The notes: generated from the sequence alone by a model not told the origin. DNA of 64,000 nt from Vibrio hepatarius (GCF_018860525.1 NZ_JAHKPM010000032.1:155223-219222), one strand, 5' to 3'; shown: positions 1 through 9,194, counted from the first letter of the stretch. A program made the numbers and translations.

Positions 1-1751
1 GCAAATGCACTTTGAACTTGGTGGTAGTATTGACTTGAAGCAGAACCGGCGACTTTATTAGCAGATATTAGGTGCATACCTTGTTCGGCAATATCCGTAT
101 AGCGCTGTGCAAGTTGATGGCTAGCGGTAACATCTAGTACAACGACATCATCATAACCTTGAATAGCACCGAGTTTTTTAATCCACTCATCTTCATTGTA
201 TCCAATCGCTTCCTCTTCATAATGATGAGTAATATTCGTTGGATCAATGCCTTCTGGGTTGAGCCAGTAATTTTGACTATCTACTATGGCAATCAGCTCA
301 AAGCTAATGCCATGGCGTTTTTCTAATTTATGTTTTTGTTTCGCAAATAGATCAAGCCAACTTGAGCCAATATTTCCTTTGCCACACAGAGCTATACCTA
401 CTCGCTTATATGCTTGAAAGAGTTGGCCATGAATGGCTTTGACTAGGTTTGATGTGTTGGTGCTACGCAATATAGCCACAAGACTCAGCCCAGACTGGGA
501 CTCAGCGATAAATTCGACAGGTGCGGATTTGAGTTTTTGGTAGAAGCCATAGCAATGGTTAGCATTCTTTGTCACGCCCGCGCCAACTGTCGCAACTAAA
601 GAGAAACCCTCTTTGAGCTTTATTTCAGCTTCGATAGCGGCATCTTGTAGGTACTCTAAAGCGCCACCAGCAATTTCTGAGGTATAGGCGAGGCGAAGTG
701 TTTGCTGATCATCTTGGGCCTCAAAAGTAAGAGGGTCGAGTTGAGCTCGCTTAAGGCTTGTCAGTGTTTCCTGTTTTAGCCGTTCAAAATCATGCCCAGA
801 AGAAAAGTGAAGCTGAATTAATAGAACTTCATTTAATGAGGAGATGATTTTTGCGCCTCGCCCTGAGGCAAGTACTCGTTCAATGCGTGTCGAACCTGCC
901 TCTGGGTCATAACTGCAGCGTAAGTGGAGATCCATAGAACTTTGTGCGACGGGTTGTAGAGTGCGGCTATGTAGAACAGGGGCTGCTAAACGGGCGAGTT
1001 CATTGGCTTCATCTAAGCGTAGCAAGGGTAATAGGCAAGCATCGGAAACAAGACGAGGGTCTGCGCTGTATACACCGGCGACATCACTCCAAATTGTGAC
1101 TCTTGAAACTTCTGCCAGACCGCCGATAACGGTTGCTGAATAATCCGATCCATTACGTCCAAGTAAGATAGTATGACCTTGTTCATCCTGAGCCATAAAT
1201 CCAGTAATGACGATACGATGATTAGCGTGCTGAGCCAGAACTTCTTTGATTAAAGGGTAGGAAGTACCTCGGTTGACTTCTGGTTGCGTTGATGCTTCTG
1301 CACGGAGAAAAGCACGTGAGTCTTGGGCAATGGCCTGTAAACCATTTTGATTGAGTAAATTGGCGAGTAGGCGTGCCGACCATATTTCACCATGGCCAAG
1401 TACCGAGGCTTTTTGAGCGGTATTTAATGGGGCGGTGAGCTCACCTAAAGTACTAAACTCATCGTCGAGAGTAGCAATAAGATTGGTTTGTGCCCCATCT
1501 TGAAAGAGTTCGTTAACTAGTTGTATTTGGAATTGGCGCAGGGATTGAAGAACGTCGTGAGCGAGACGACCATCTTTATTTAAGGCATCCAGAAACTCTA
1601 TTAAGTGGTTAGTTGTTTTTCCTGCGGCTGAGACCACTATCAGATCATCAGGATTAGAATACTCTTTGATTATATTGGCTACTCGGCGATAACAATCTGG
1701 GTTTGCCAGACTACTTCCACCAAATTTATGTAACTGCCGCTGTTGGCTCAT
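1..1751 (-). CDS. metL: Bifunctional aspartokinase II / homoserine dehydrogenase II, C-terminus cut off by window edge
   Basis: Catalyses the first (aspartate phosphorylation) and third (aspartate semialdehyde to homoserine) steps of methionine/threonine synthesis in the cytoplasm. I translated the minus strand from ATG at 1751: it opens with the kinase motif KFGGSSLA, carries GRNGSDYSATVIGG near residue 200, and enters the NAD(P)-binding homoserine dehydrogenase domain at GKGNIGSSW near residue 460. About 583 codons are present and the frame is open to base 1, so the gene is incomplete only because the window ends. Its ATG overlaps the metB stop by four bases (ATGA), implying translational coupling in a metB-metL operon under MetJ control. 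MetL rather than ThrA is inferred from this neighbourhood. Confidence 0.93.
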   Translation of the reverse strand, partial: MSQQRQLHKFGGSSLANPDCYRRVANIIKEYSNPDDLIVVSAAGKTTNHLIEFLDALNKDGRLAHDVLQSLRQFQIQLVNELFQDGAQTNLIATLDDEFSTLGELTAPLNTAQKASVLGHGEIWSARLLANLLNQNGLQAIAQDSRAFLRAEASTQPEVNRGTSYPLIKEVLAQHANHRIVITGFMAQDEQGHTILLGRNGSDYSATVIGGLAEVSRVTIWSDVAGVYSADPRLVSDACLLPLLRLDEANELARLAAPVLHSRTLQPVAQSSMDLHLRCSYDPEAGSTRIERVLASGRGAKIISSLNEVLLIQLHFSSGHDFERLKQETLTSLKRAQLDPLTFEAQDDQQTLRLAYTSEIAGGALEYLQDAAIEAEIKLKEGFSLVATVGAGVTKNANHCYGFYQKLKSAPVEFIAESQSGLSLVAILRSTNTSNLVKAIHGQLFQAYKRVGIALCGKGNIGSSWLDLFAKQKHKLEKRHGISFELIAIVDSQNYWLNPEGIDPTNITHHYEEEAIGYNEDEWIKKLGAIQGYDDVVVLDVTASHQLAQRYTDIAEQGMHLISANKVAGSASSQYYHQVQSAF

Positions 1752-2917
1752 AGGAGCGACTCCTTGGTTTTACTAAATGCTTGTTCTAAATCGTTAATCA
1801 GATCTTCAGCGTCTTCCAGGCCGACAGATAAACGTAAAAGCTGTTGAGAGACTCCCGCCTTTTCAAGAGCAGTTTCTCCCATGGCTCTATGCGTCATGGA
1901 AGCTGGATGGCAAATCAGGCTTTCAACGCCTCCAAGTGATTCTGCGAGCGAAAATAGCGTCAGCTCACCTACGAAGAATTTTAGTTGCTCAAAGTTGCCC
2001 GAAAACTCGAAACTCAGCATGGAACCAAATCCTGATTGTTGTTTCTTGGCAATGCTATGCCCAGGGTGATCAGGGAGACTAGGGTGATAAATTTGCCCGA
2101 CGAAAGATTGTGATTTGAGATAGTCTAAAATTTGATTCGCACTTTCTTCGTGTACTTTCATTCTTGCGCTAAGAGTACGAATGCCGCGCAATGTCATATA
2201 GCTATCGAAAGGGGTACCGGTTGCCCCTATACAGTTTCCCCACCATGCTAAATCGTCACAGTGCTGTTTGTTTTTGGCAATGATTACCCCGCCAATGACG
2301 TCAGAATGCCCATTAATGTATTTGGTGGTAGAGTGAATAACAAAGTCAGCCCCTAGCTCTAATGGTTTTTGAAATACAGGTGTTAAAAAGGTGTTGTCAA
2401 CGCCAACTTTAGCTCCAACCTTATGGGCTTTATCACACACATTGGCGATATCAACTACGCGAACCAGTGGGTTTGAAGGGGTTTCTAGCAAGATAAGTTT
2501 CGGCTTTTGCTCAAGGGCGGCATCAAGAGCTTGTTCATCCGACTGGTCAACAAAAAGAACATTAAAATCACCTTTTTGAGCACGTGTGTTAAATAATCGA
2601 TAGGTTCCGCCATAGCAGTCATGTGGAGCAATAATTATGTCATCTGGCCCAAGAAAAGCTGAGATCCATAAGTTAAGTGCTGATGTGCCACAATTGGTTA
2701 CCACAGCCCCTTCACCCGACTCCAACTCAGAAAGAGCTTGTTCTAACAATCCACGATTTGGATTCCCTGAACGGGTATAATCGTATTTCGGTACTTCACC
2801 AAAGGCTGGAAAGCCAAAATTTGTTGAGAGGTATATTGGTGGCACAACAGCATGATATTGGGTGTCCGATTCGATACCAGTACGAACTGCTATTGTGGCT
2901 GCTTTTCGGGGGCTCAT
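1748..2917 (-). CDS. metB: Cystathionine gamma-synthase
   Basis: PLP enzyme that joins an activated homoserine ester to cysteine to make cystathionine in methionine synthesis. The 389-residue product has the usual length of the Cys/Met metabolism PLP family. The Schiff-base lysine lies in the motif STTKYINGHSD at about residue 198, and the cofactor-binding segment VVTNCGTSAL is near residue 73. It is the first gene of metB-metL and is transcribed away from metJ; the shared 219-bp gap holds the met boxes. The related cystathionine beta-lyase MetC is an alternative within the same fold, but the position beside metL and metJ strongly favours MetB. Confidence 0.95.
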   Translation of the reverse strand: MSPRKAATIAVRTGIESDTQYHAVVPPIYLSTNFGFPAFGEVPKYDYTRSGNPNRGLLEQALSELESGEGAVVTNCGTSALNLWISAFLGPDDIIIAPHDCYGGTYRLFNTRAQKGDFNVLFVDQSDEQALDAALEQKPKLILLETPSNPLVRVVDIANVCDKAHKVGAKVGVDNTFLTPVFQKPLELGADFVIHSTTKYINGHSDVIGGVIIAKNKQHCDDLAWWGNCIGATGTPFDSYMTLRGIRTLSARMKVHEESANQILDYLKSQSFVGQIYHPSLPDHPGHSIAKKQQSGFGSMLSFEFSGNFEQLKFFVGELTLFSLAESLGGVESLICHPASMTHRAMGETALEKAGVSQQLLRLSVGLEDAEDLINDLEQAFSKTKESLL

Positions 2918-3031
2918 AAGTGTTTCCTTTCGAACATTAGTAACCTATTTGGAAATAACACTATACCTTTTCATCAATGTTAGAGATATGTTATTCCAAT
3001 CAACTCTTTTTACTTTACCTTGAGTTTTTTT

Positions 3032-3063
3032 GGGCGTCAATACATCTAGACGTCTATATATCT
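3032..3063. promoter_or_regulatory. Tandem met-box operator (MetJ binding)
   Basis: Four consecutive 8-bp units fill the metB/metJ gap. The unit at 3048-3055 is a perfect AGACGTCT. The flanking units are weaker: 3040-3047 matches 6 of 8, 3032-3039 matches 5 of 8 and 3056-3063 matches 5 of 8. MetJ-SAM is known to bind arrays of two or more such boxes cooperatively, so this site should repress metB-metL and metJ itself. The box sequences are seen directly; repression is inferred from the family. Confidence 0.9.
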
Positions 3064-3136
3064 TTGCTTATGGACATAAATCCCGCTAAAATTACCTCTT
3101 ATAATTTTATACATAATCAATCATTAAAGGTGCGCA

Positions 3137-3457
3137 ATGGCAGATTGGAACGGTGAGTATATTAGCCCGTATGCTGAACATGGGAAGAAAAGTGAGCAAG
3201 TTAAAAAGATAACGGTATCTATCCCATTGAAAGTATTGAAGGTTTTGACTGATGAGCGTACTCGTCGCCAGATTAATAATCTACGCCATGCGACCAATAG
3301 TGAACTGCTTTGTGAAGCTTTCCTGCACGCCTACACAGGCCAGCCATTACCGACTGATGAAGACTTAAGAAAAGATCGCCCCGATGATATTCCGGCAGAA
3401 GTGAAAAAGCTCATGACTGAGATGGGAATTGCGTTTGAATCTTATGATGAAGAATAA
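3137..3457 (+). CDS. metJ: Methionine repressor MetJ
   Basis: Ribbon-helix-helix repressor that uses S-adenosylmethionine as corepressor to shut down methionine genes. The 106-residue product is the typical size. The DNA-contacting beta strand is [12 protein letters not shown] at about residues 22-33, followed by the helix segment [23 protein letters not shown]. It diverges from metB across its own operator and should be autoregulated. A strong bidirectional hairpin at 3551-3580 separates it from the convergent malic enzyme gene. Confidence 0.98.
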   Translation: MADWNGEYISPYAEHGKKSEQVKKITVSIPLKVLKVLTDERTRRQINNLRHATNSELLCEAFLHAYTGQPLPTDEDLRKDRPDDIPAEVKKLMTEMGIAFESYDEE

Positions 3458-3550
3458 ATTTTTAGCCAAAGTGATTGTAATTAATATCGGTATTGGCTTA
3501 CTAGATTAACAAAGGTTGGTACGGGTTTACCTTTGCTGTGCTCAAGATAA

Positions 3551-3582
3551 AAAACCGCTGGCTTTTTAGTCAGCGGTTTTTT
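3551..3582. terminator. Bidirectional terminator between metJ and maeB
   Basis: Ten-base inverted repeat AAAACCGCTG (3551-3560) and CAGCGGTTTT (3571-3580) around a ten-base loop. T-rich tails follow on both strands, fitting intrinsic termination of two convergent genes. Confidence 0.88.
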
Positions 3583-3598
3583 GTAAGCAAAAACACTG

Positions 3599-4876
3599 CT
3601 ATGGCTGCATATAGTTCTCAGGCATATCGATACGAGCGACACCTGATTCTACTGCGGCATTCGCAACAGCTTTGGCTACACGTGGTAATAGGCGTGGGTC
3701 CATAGGCTTAGGAATAATATAATCTGGTCCAAACTGAAGCTTATCGACACCTGCAGCTTTTAGAACTCCAGCAGGTACGTCTTCTTTAGCCAATTCTCTG
3801 ATAGCGTCGACGGCAGCAAGCTTCATGGCATCATTAATTTCGCTGGCGCGCACATCTAAAGCGCCGCGGAAAATGAATGGGAAACACAGTACATTGTTTA
3901 CTTGGTTTGGATAATCACTGCGTCCAGTGCCCATGATAAGATCATCGCGAACTTGATGAGCGAGTTCTGGTTTGATTTCAGGATCTGGATTAGAACAAGC
4001 AAACACTATGGGTTTGTCTGCCATTAACTTAAGTGCTTCAGGCTCAAGTAAGTTTGGCCCAGAGACACCCAAGAATAGGTCGGCTCCTTCTATTACGTCC
4101 TCTAGAGTTCGTTTATCTGTGTTGTTGGCAAATAGTTGTTTGTATTGGTTGAGGTCATCACGGCGGGTGTGTATCACTCCTTTGCGATCAAGCATGTAAA
4201 TCTTTTCTCGCATTGCGCCACACTTTATCAATAGCTCCATACATGCCACAGCTGCGGCACCTGCGCCTAAGCACACAATTGTGGCTTCTTCGAGCTTTTT
4301 CCCTTGTAGTTCGATAGCGTTGAGCATGCCTGCCGCTGTGACGATTGCTGTACCATGTTGATCATCATGGAAGACGGGGACATCACAGCGCTCAATAAGC
4401 TGTTTCTCGATTTCAAAGCAATCGGGTGCTTTAATATCTTCTAAGTTAATCCCACCAAAGGTATCTGCAATGTTGGCGACCGTATCGATGAACTCTTCAA
4501 GTGTACGGTGCTTTACTTCAATGTCGATAGAATCTAAACCTGCAAAGCGTTTAAATAATAGCGCTTTCCCTTCCATGACAGGTTTTGATGCTAGAGGACC
4601 TAAGTTACCAAGACCTAGAATTGCTGTACCGTTCGAGATGACAGCGACCATATTGCCTTTTGCGGTGTACTTGTAGACATTGTCGGCGTTTTGAGCAATT
4701 TCACGTACAGGTTCTGCAACGCCAGGACTGTATGCCAGTGCTAAGTCGCCGGCGGTTTCAGCTGGTTTAGATAGCTCTACGGAAATTTTGCCTGCTATTG
4801 GATGTGCATGGTAATCCAAAGCTTGCTGACGGAATTGCTCTTCAGGAGAAAGTACTTGGCTATGGTCATCGGACAT
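3599..4876 (-). CDS. Malic enzyme, short form (malate to pyruvate plus CO2)
   Basis: Oxidative decarboxylation of malate, supplying pyruvate and reduced nicotinamide cofactor in the cytoplasm. The 425-residue protein contains the malic enzyme N-terminal domain (LALAYSPGVAEPVREI near residue 45, GNLGPLASKPVMEGKA near 95), the metal and catalytic region HDDQHGTAIVTAAGMLNA near 170, and a Rossmann segment VCLGAGAAAVACMELL near 200. E. coli MaeB is about 760 residues because of an added phosphotransacetylase-like domain; that domain is absent here and the reading frame ends cleanly, so this is the short form and not a truncation. Whether NAD or NADP is used cannot be decided by eye, so I give no symbol. 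It converges on metJ. Confidence 0.92.
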   Translation of the reverse strand: MSDDHSQVLSPEEQFRQQALDYHAHPIAGKISVELSKPAETAGDLALAYSPGVAEPVREIAQNADNVYKYTAKGNMVAVISNGTAILGLGNLGPLASKPVMEGKALLFKRFAGLDSIDIEVKHRTLEEFIDTVANIADTFGGINLEDIKAPDCFEIEKQLIERCDVPVFHDDQHGTAIVTAAGMLNAIELQGKKLEEATIVCLGAGAAAVACMELLIKCGAMREKIYMLDRKGVIHTRRDDLNQYKQLFANNTDKRTLEDVIEGADLFLGVSGPNLLEPEALKLMADKPIVFACSNPDPEIKPELAHQVRDDLIMGTGRSDYPNQVNNVLCFPFIFRGALDVRASEINDAMKLAAVDAIRELAKEDVPAGVLKAAGVDKLQFGPDYIIPKPMDPRLLPRVAKAVANAAVESGVARIDMPENYMQP

Positions 4877-5074
4877 GGGTGTAGATACTCGTTAATAATG
4901 ATTTAGATAGGGAGAATTCATTCTAGATTAAGTCAATCAAGCTGCAAAGGTGAGAGTGCGGGCTAAAGTGACAAAATAGCCTAATTGATAGGAGATAAGA
5001 CCAGATAGTGAGAGATAGCTCAACTGAATGGTTGCCTATGACAAGCTATCAAGCAAAATATATGGCAAAAACAA

Positions 5075-5098
5075 AAAAGGACGCTTTAGCGTCCTTTT
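5075..5098. terminator. rpmE terminator
   Basis: Eleven-base perfect inverted repeat, AAAAGGACGCT (5075-5085) and AGCGTCCTTTT (5088-5098), lying 22 bases past the rpmE stop. T residues follow on the minus strand. Confidence 0.85.
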
Positions 5099-5119
5099 CA
5101 TCTTCTAAGAAGTAATTTC

Positions 5120-5335
5120 TTACTTAGAAGCAAGAGCACCGAAGCGCTTGTTGAATCGATCAACACGGCCGCCAGTATCAACGATACGTTGCTTACCAGT
5201 GTAGAATGGGTGACATTTATCACATACATCTAGGTGGATTGACTCTTTAGTCAGAGTTGAGTTGAACTCAAAAGAGTTACCGCAAGAGCAAGTTGCTTTA
5301 ACTGCTTTGTATTCTGGGTGGATACCAACTTTCAT
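5120..5335 (-). CDS. rpmE: 50S ribosomal protein L31, zinc-binding type
   Basis: Component of the large ribosomal subunit at the inter-subunit bridge. The 71-residue product starts [10 protein letters not shown] and carries the zinc ligands Cys16, Cys18, Cys37 and Cys40 (CSC and CDKC), so this is the C+ form rather than the cysteine-free paralogue that replaces it in zinc starvation. It is divergent from priA, the same arrangement as in E. coli. A hairpin in its 5' leader (5357-5385) may mediate autoregulation. Confidence 0.98.
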   Translation of the reverse strand: MKVGIHPEYKAVKATCSCGNSFEFNSTLTKESIHLDVCDKCHPFYTGKQRIVDTGGRVDRFNKRFGALASK

Positions 5336-5356
5336 GGGAAAACCTCTATATAGGCC

Positions 5357-5385
5357 GTGTCGCTATCCGATTCTAAGCCGGACAC
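5357..5385 (-). promoter_or_regulatory. Possible L31 autoregulatory leader hairpin
   Basis: On the rpmE message, GTGTC (5385-5381) can pair with GACAC (5361-5357), with an inner CCG/CGG pairing, placing a stem-loop about 20 nucleotides before the start codon. Gammaproteobacterial rpmE leaders are known to be bound by L31 itself. The hairpin is visible; its assignment to that class is inference. Confidence 0.45.
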
Positions 5386-5616
5386 CACACGTAAGTTAAA
5401 AAATTTAATTTTGGATACCGCTGCACTTTGGCAAGCCATATCACTCAGGCGCGACATTCTAATGAATAGAGTGCTCAGGATCAACCAATTTACTCATTAA
5501 TTTGCTACTTTTTTAGCCGCTAGGCAGAGCGGATGACCAACATAATCCAGTTACTTTCCCGCAGGTCACTTTTACCTTAGACTAATCACGTTTCTTCTCT
5601 TCAGTATTATTCCTAT

Positions 5617-7815
5617 ATGCGCCCAACTATAGCCAGAGTAGCTCTGCCGGTTCCCCTTGATAAGCAGTTCGATTATCAGATACCTTCTCATTTGATTCCT
5701 ATTGTCGGTGGAAGGGTTATGGTGCCATTTGGGCCCAAGAATATGGTTGGGATTGTCATTGCCTTGGGCCATGATTCTGAATTTGATTTGGCCAAACTTA
5801 AGCCACTTAAGCAAGTTTTGGACCTAGAGCCGATATGGAGTAATGGTTTGTACGAACTTCTTCAGTGGTGCGGAAAATTTTATCAATATCCATTGGGTGA
5901 GACACTGGCGAATGCTCTACCAGCATTATTGCGTAAAGGAAAGCCTGCGACTTTAGCCCCAATTATTGAGTGGTGCATCACGTCAGTTGGGCGTGATCAG
6001 CTGATGCAAGGTTTTGGTCGTGCAGTAAGGCATGCGCAGGTGATGAAGATACTAGAAAATGGTCCTACTTCTCATCAATACATGATAGGTCAGCAAGTTA
6101 CTCCAAGCGTATTAAAGAAATTAGCACAAAAGGGCTGGATAACATCGATTGAGAGTAACCCAAAACCTCAATGGGCAGATAGTGTTGAGGCCATAGTGAA
6201 TAAGCCCGCATTAAATGAAGAACAAGCCATCGCTGTTGCAACCGTGAATAATTCCCAAGGGTTTGGCTGTTTCTTACTTGAAGGAGTCACTGGTTCAGGT
6301 AAAACAGAAGTTTACCTTAATCTTATAAAACCGGTACTAGAGCAGGGAAAACAAGCTTTAGTTTTGGTGCCAGAAATTGGCTTAACTCCACAAACAATCA
6401 ATCGATTTAGAAAACGCTTCAACTTACCTGTTGCTGTAATCCACTCTGGTTTAAATGACAGTGAAAGGTTAAATGCATGGCTAAGTGCGAGAGATAAAGC
6501 TGCGGGTATTGTCATTGGTACTCGTTCTGCGCTGATGACGCCTTTTGCTGACCTTGGCATTATTATTGTTGATGAAGAACATGATGCTTCGTATAAGCAG
6601 CAAGACAGTCTTCGCTATCATGCTCGTGATGTCGCTATAATGCGAGCAAGTAAAGAAAATATACCGATTGTGCTTGGCTCTGCTACACCAGCTCTCGAAA
6701 CGTTGCATAATGCATTATCTAGAAAATATCACCATCTGACCCTGTCGTTACGAGCAGGCAAAGCTTTACCAACCGTGAACAAAGTGATCGACGTTAAAGG
6801 GCAGTATTTAGAAAGTGGTCTTTCTGCTGCTTTAATCGCTGAGATGCGAAAACACCTTGAAGCTGGTAATCAGGTTATGCTTTTTCTCAATCGTCGTGGC
6901 TTTTCACCCGCTTTAATGTGTCATGATTGTGGTTGGATTGCTGAATGCAAAAGATGCGATGCTTATTATACGTATCATCAATCTAGTGATGAAATACGTT
7001 GCCACCATTGTGGTTCTCAGCAAGCTACGATAAGACAGTGTCATGGCTGTGGTTCTTCTCAACTGGTTACTGTAGGTGTTGGTACTGAGCAGTTGCATGA
7101 GCAGCTATCGATACTTTTCCCAGATTATAAAACGATTCGGATTGATCGTGATAGCACTAGACGTAAAGGCAGTTTAGAGTCGGCCCTTGGTGCCATCCGT
7201 AATAAGGAATATCAGATTTTAATCGGTACTCAGATGTTAGCAAAAGGGCATCACTTTCCTGATGTGACGCTTGTGGCTTTACTTGATGTTGATGGCTCCT
7301 TGTATAGCAGTGATTTTAGAGCCTCTGAGAGGTTAGCGCAGTTATTTATTCAAGTCGCAGGTCGAGCTGGACGTGCCAGTAAACCCGGAGAAGTACTACT
7401 TCAGACCCATCACCCTGATCACAGCTTACTCCAAACATTGATTACTAACGGATATCGGCATTTTGCTGAGTCTGCATTACAAGAGCGGCAGATAGCCAAC
7501 TTGCCTCCCTATTCGTTTTTAACGTTAGTTCGTGCAGAAGCCAATCAATCTCAGGATGTTGAGAACTTTTTACGTCAGGTGCGCTATACACTCGAAGTGC
7601 ACCCTTTATTTAAACAGGATTGTCAGATCCTTGGACCTACACCAGCTCCTTTAGCAAAAAGAGCGGGCAAGCATCGTTGGCAATTGATGCTCCAGACTAA
7701 GAGTCGCTCGATAATGCAAAAGTTGCTTATGAGTGCTAAACCCGCGATTCAGTTGTTACCAAATTCGAAAAAAGTGCGCTGGTCATTAGATATTGAGCCG
7801 CAGGATTTAAGCTGA
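5617..7815 (+). CDS. priA: Primosomal protein N' (replication restart helicase PriA)
   Basis: 3'-to-5' DNA helicase that recognises stalled forks and reloads the replisome. The 732-residue product matches the family length. It has an N-terminal DNA-binding domain (start MRPTIARVALPVPLDKQFDY), Walker A GVTGSGKTEVY near residue 224, the DEEH box near 318, and zinc-binding cysteine pairs CHDCGW, CKRC, CHHC and CHGC between about residues 435 and 485. The motif VAGRAGR near 585 is helicase motif VI. It is transcribed alone, away from rpmE. Confidence 0.98.
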   Translation: MRPTIARVALPVPLDKQFDYQIPSHLIPIVGGRVMVPFGPKNMVGIVIALGHDSEFDLAKLKPLKQVLDLEPIWSNGLYELLQWCGKFYQYPLGETLANALPALLRKGKPATLAPIIEWCITSVGRDQLMQGFGRAVRHAQVMKILENGPTSHQYMIGQQVTPSVLKKLAQKGWITSIESNPKPQWADSVEAIVNKPALNEEQAIAVATVNNSQGFGCFLLEGVTGSGKTEVYLNLIKPVLEQGKQALVLVPEIGLTPQTINRFRKRFNLPVAVIHSGLNDSERLNAWLSARDKAAGIVIGTRSALMTPFADLGIIIVDEEHDASYKQQDSLRYHARDVAIMRASKENIPIVLGSATPALETLHNALSRKYHHLTLSLRAGKALPTVNKVIDVKGQYLESGLSAALIAEMRKHLEAGNQVMLFLNRRGFSPALMCHDCGWIAECKRCDAYYTYHQSSDEIRCHHCGSQQATIRQCHGCGSSQLVTVGVGTEQLHEQLSILFPDYKTIRIDRDSTRRKGSLESALGAIRNKEYQILIGTQMLAKGHHFPDVTLVALLDVDGSLYSSDFRASERLAQLFIQVAGRAGRASKPGEVLLQTHHPDHSLLQTLITNGYRHFAESALQERQIANLPPYSFLTLVRAEANQSQDVENFLRQVRYTLEVHPLFKQDCQILGPTPAPLAKRAGKHRWQLMLQTKSRSIMQKLLMSAKPAIQLLPNSKKVRWSLDIEPQDLS

Positions 7816-7835
7816 TTTCAGCTTTTTCATTTAAT

Positions 7836-7851
7836 TGTGATTCATATCTCG
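7836..7851. promoter_or_regulatory. Candidate CRP site upstream of cytR
   Basis: TGTGA at 7836-7840, six spacer bases, then TCTCG at 7847-7851: 8 of 10 consensus half-site bases. CytR family promoters are commonly CRP-dependent, so the location is reasonable, but it sits about 210 bp upstream of the start codon. Confidence 0.35.
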
Positions 7852-7972
7852 CAGCTAGTCTGATTTTTGTTAATCACCCCGTAATATTCTGCGCTGAAAT
7901 GAATAAACTATGAATTGATTTGAATGATTTATTTTAATGATACGCGATAGATAAACGATTTGTCGGGAAGAT

Positions 7973-8031
7973 AATCGTCTTGATAGGGGGGCAGCCTATC
8001 ACTATCGATTCAGGTAGCTCAAGGCGCTACC
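7973..8031 (+). other. Two adjacent hairpins in the cytR leader
   Basis: First stem: TGATAGG (7981-7987) pairs with CCTATCA (7995-8001), extended past an internal loop by AATCG (7973-7977) with CGATT (8006-8010). Second stem: GGTAGC (8013-8018) with GCTACC (8026-8031). They lie 32-90 bases before the cytR start. No regulatory class is recognised. Confidence 0.5.
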
Positions 8032-8062
8032 ATGTTTAGAATATAAAGAGGGTAATAAATCT

Positions 8063-9070
8063 ATGGCGACAATGAAGGATGTTGCTCAGCTGGCTGGCGT
8101 TTCAACTGCGACGGTATCGCGGGCGCTGATGAATCCGGAAAAAGTATCTTCAGCCACAAGGAAGCGAGTCGAGGATGCGGTATTAGAAGCAGGGTATTCA
8201 CCCAATTCACTGGCACGTAACCTACGTAGGAATGAGTCTAAAACTATAATCGCTATCATTCCAGATATCTGCGATCCCTACTACACCGAGATTATTCGTG
8301 GGATTGAGGATGCAGCTGTGGAGCATGGCTACATAGTGTTACTTGGTGATAGTGGGCAACAGAAAAAACGAGAGAGCTCTTTCGTTAATCTGGTTTTTAC
8401 CAAACAAGCAGATGGTATGTTGCTGCTTGGAACTGATTTACCATTTGATGTCAGCAAGCCAGAACAGAAAAATTTACCGCCAATGGTAATGGCATGTGAA
8501 TTTGCGCCAGAACTTGAGCTACCTACGGTACATATTGATAACCTAACTTCAGCATTTGAAGTCGTAAATTATTTGACTCAAATGGGGCACAAGCGCATAG
8601 CTCAACTATCTGGACCAGAGTCCGCAGTTTTGTGCCAGTTTCGCCACCAAGGGTATCAGCAAGCGCTCCGTCGAGCGGGTATTACCATGAATCCCAATTA
8701 CTGTATTCAGGGGCGCTTTACATTTGAAGATGGTGCCAAAGGGATTAGGCAGCTATTAGCGTTGCCTGAGCCGCCTACTGCTATTTTTTGTCATAACGAC
8801 GCTATGGCGATTGGAGCCATTCAAGAAGCGAAAAAATTAGGTTTACGTGTACCTTCGGACTTGTCGGTAGTAGGCTTTGATGATATTCACTTTGCGCAAT
8901 ATTGTGATCCGCCACTGACGACAATTTCGCAGCCTCGTTATGAAATTGGCCGTCAAGCTATGTTGATGATGCTAGATCTATTAAGAGGACAGGATGTTAG
9001 AGCAGGCTCTCGATTGCTCGAGACTCAATTGATTATTCGAGATAGTGCAGCACCTCCCCGAAATTGTTAG
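8063..9070 (+). CDS. cytR: LacI-family nucleoside-responsive repressor CytR
   Basis: Represses nucleoside uptake and catabolism genes together with CRP, with cytidine as the known inducer in E. coli. The 335-residue protein starts with the LacI helix-turn-helix MKDVAQLAGVSTATVSRAL (residues 4-22), followed by the hinge helix near residues 50-60 (SLARNLRR) and a periplasmic-binding-like core ending in the typical VGFDDIHFAQYCDPPLTTI. The order priA-cytR-ftsN is that of E. coli, which supports CytR over other LacI members such as PurR. Start is preceded by AGAGGG. Confidence 0.93.
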   Translation: MATMKDVAQLAGVSTATVSRALMNPEKVSSATRKRVEDAVLEAGYSPNSLARNLRRNESKTIIAIIPDICDPYYTEIIRGIEDAAVEHGYIVLLGDSGQQKKRESSFVNLVFTKQADGMLLLGTDLPFDVSKPEQKNLPPMVMACEFAPELELPTVHIDNLTSAFEVVNYLTQMGHKRIAQLSGPESAVLCQFRHQGYQQALRRAGITMNPNYCIQGRFTFEDGAKGIRQLLALPEPPTAIFCHNDAMAIGAIQEAKKLGLRVPSDLSVVGFDDIHFAQYCDPPLTTISQPRYEIGRQAMLMMLDLLRGQDVRAGSRLLETQLIIRDSAAPPRNC

Positions 9071-9094
9071 GGCTGATTTCTAAGCTGTGCTTAA

Positions 9095-9120
9095 AAGCGA
9101 TGCATTTTGATGTGTCGCTT
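9095..9120 (+). terminator. Hairpin after cytR
   Basis: AAGCGA (9095-9100) pairs with TCGCTT (9115-9120); the stem extends to 11 pairs with wobbles around a TTTG loop. The following T-run is weak, so it may be a terminator or only a stabilising 3' stem. Confidence 0.45.
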
Positions 9121-9194
9121 CCATTTCCCCGCTGTTATCGGGACGCAATCTGCATTACCATAGCAGCAGAGGTTGCAGACATAGACATACAGTA

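Noticed and set aside
1..1751. metL looks truncated
   Set aside because: The frame is open to base 1, so the missing C-terminus is due to the window edge and not a mutation.
5572..5814. 80-codon minus-strand open frame over the priA start
   Set aside because: Lies opposite conserved PriA coding sequence and resembles no protein family; shadow frame.
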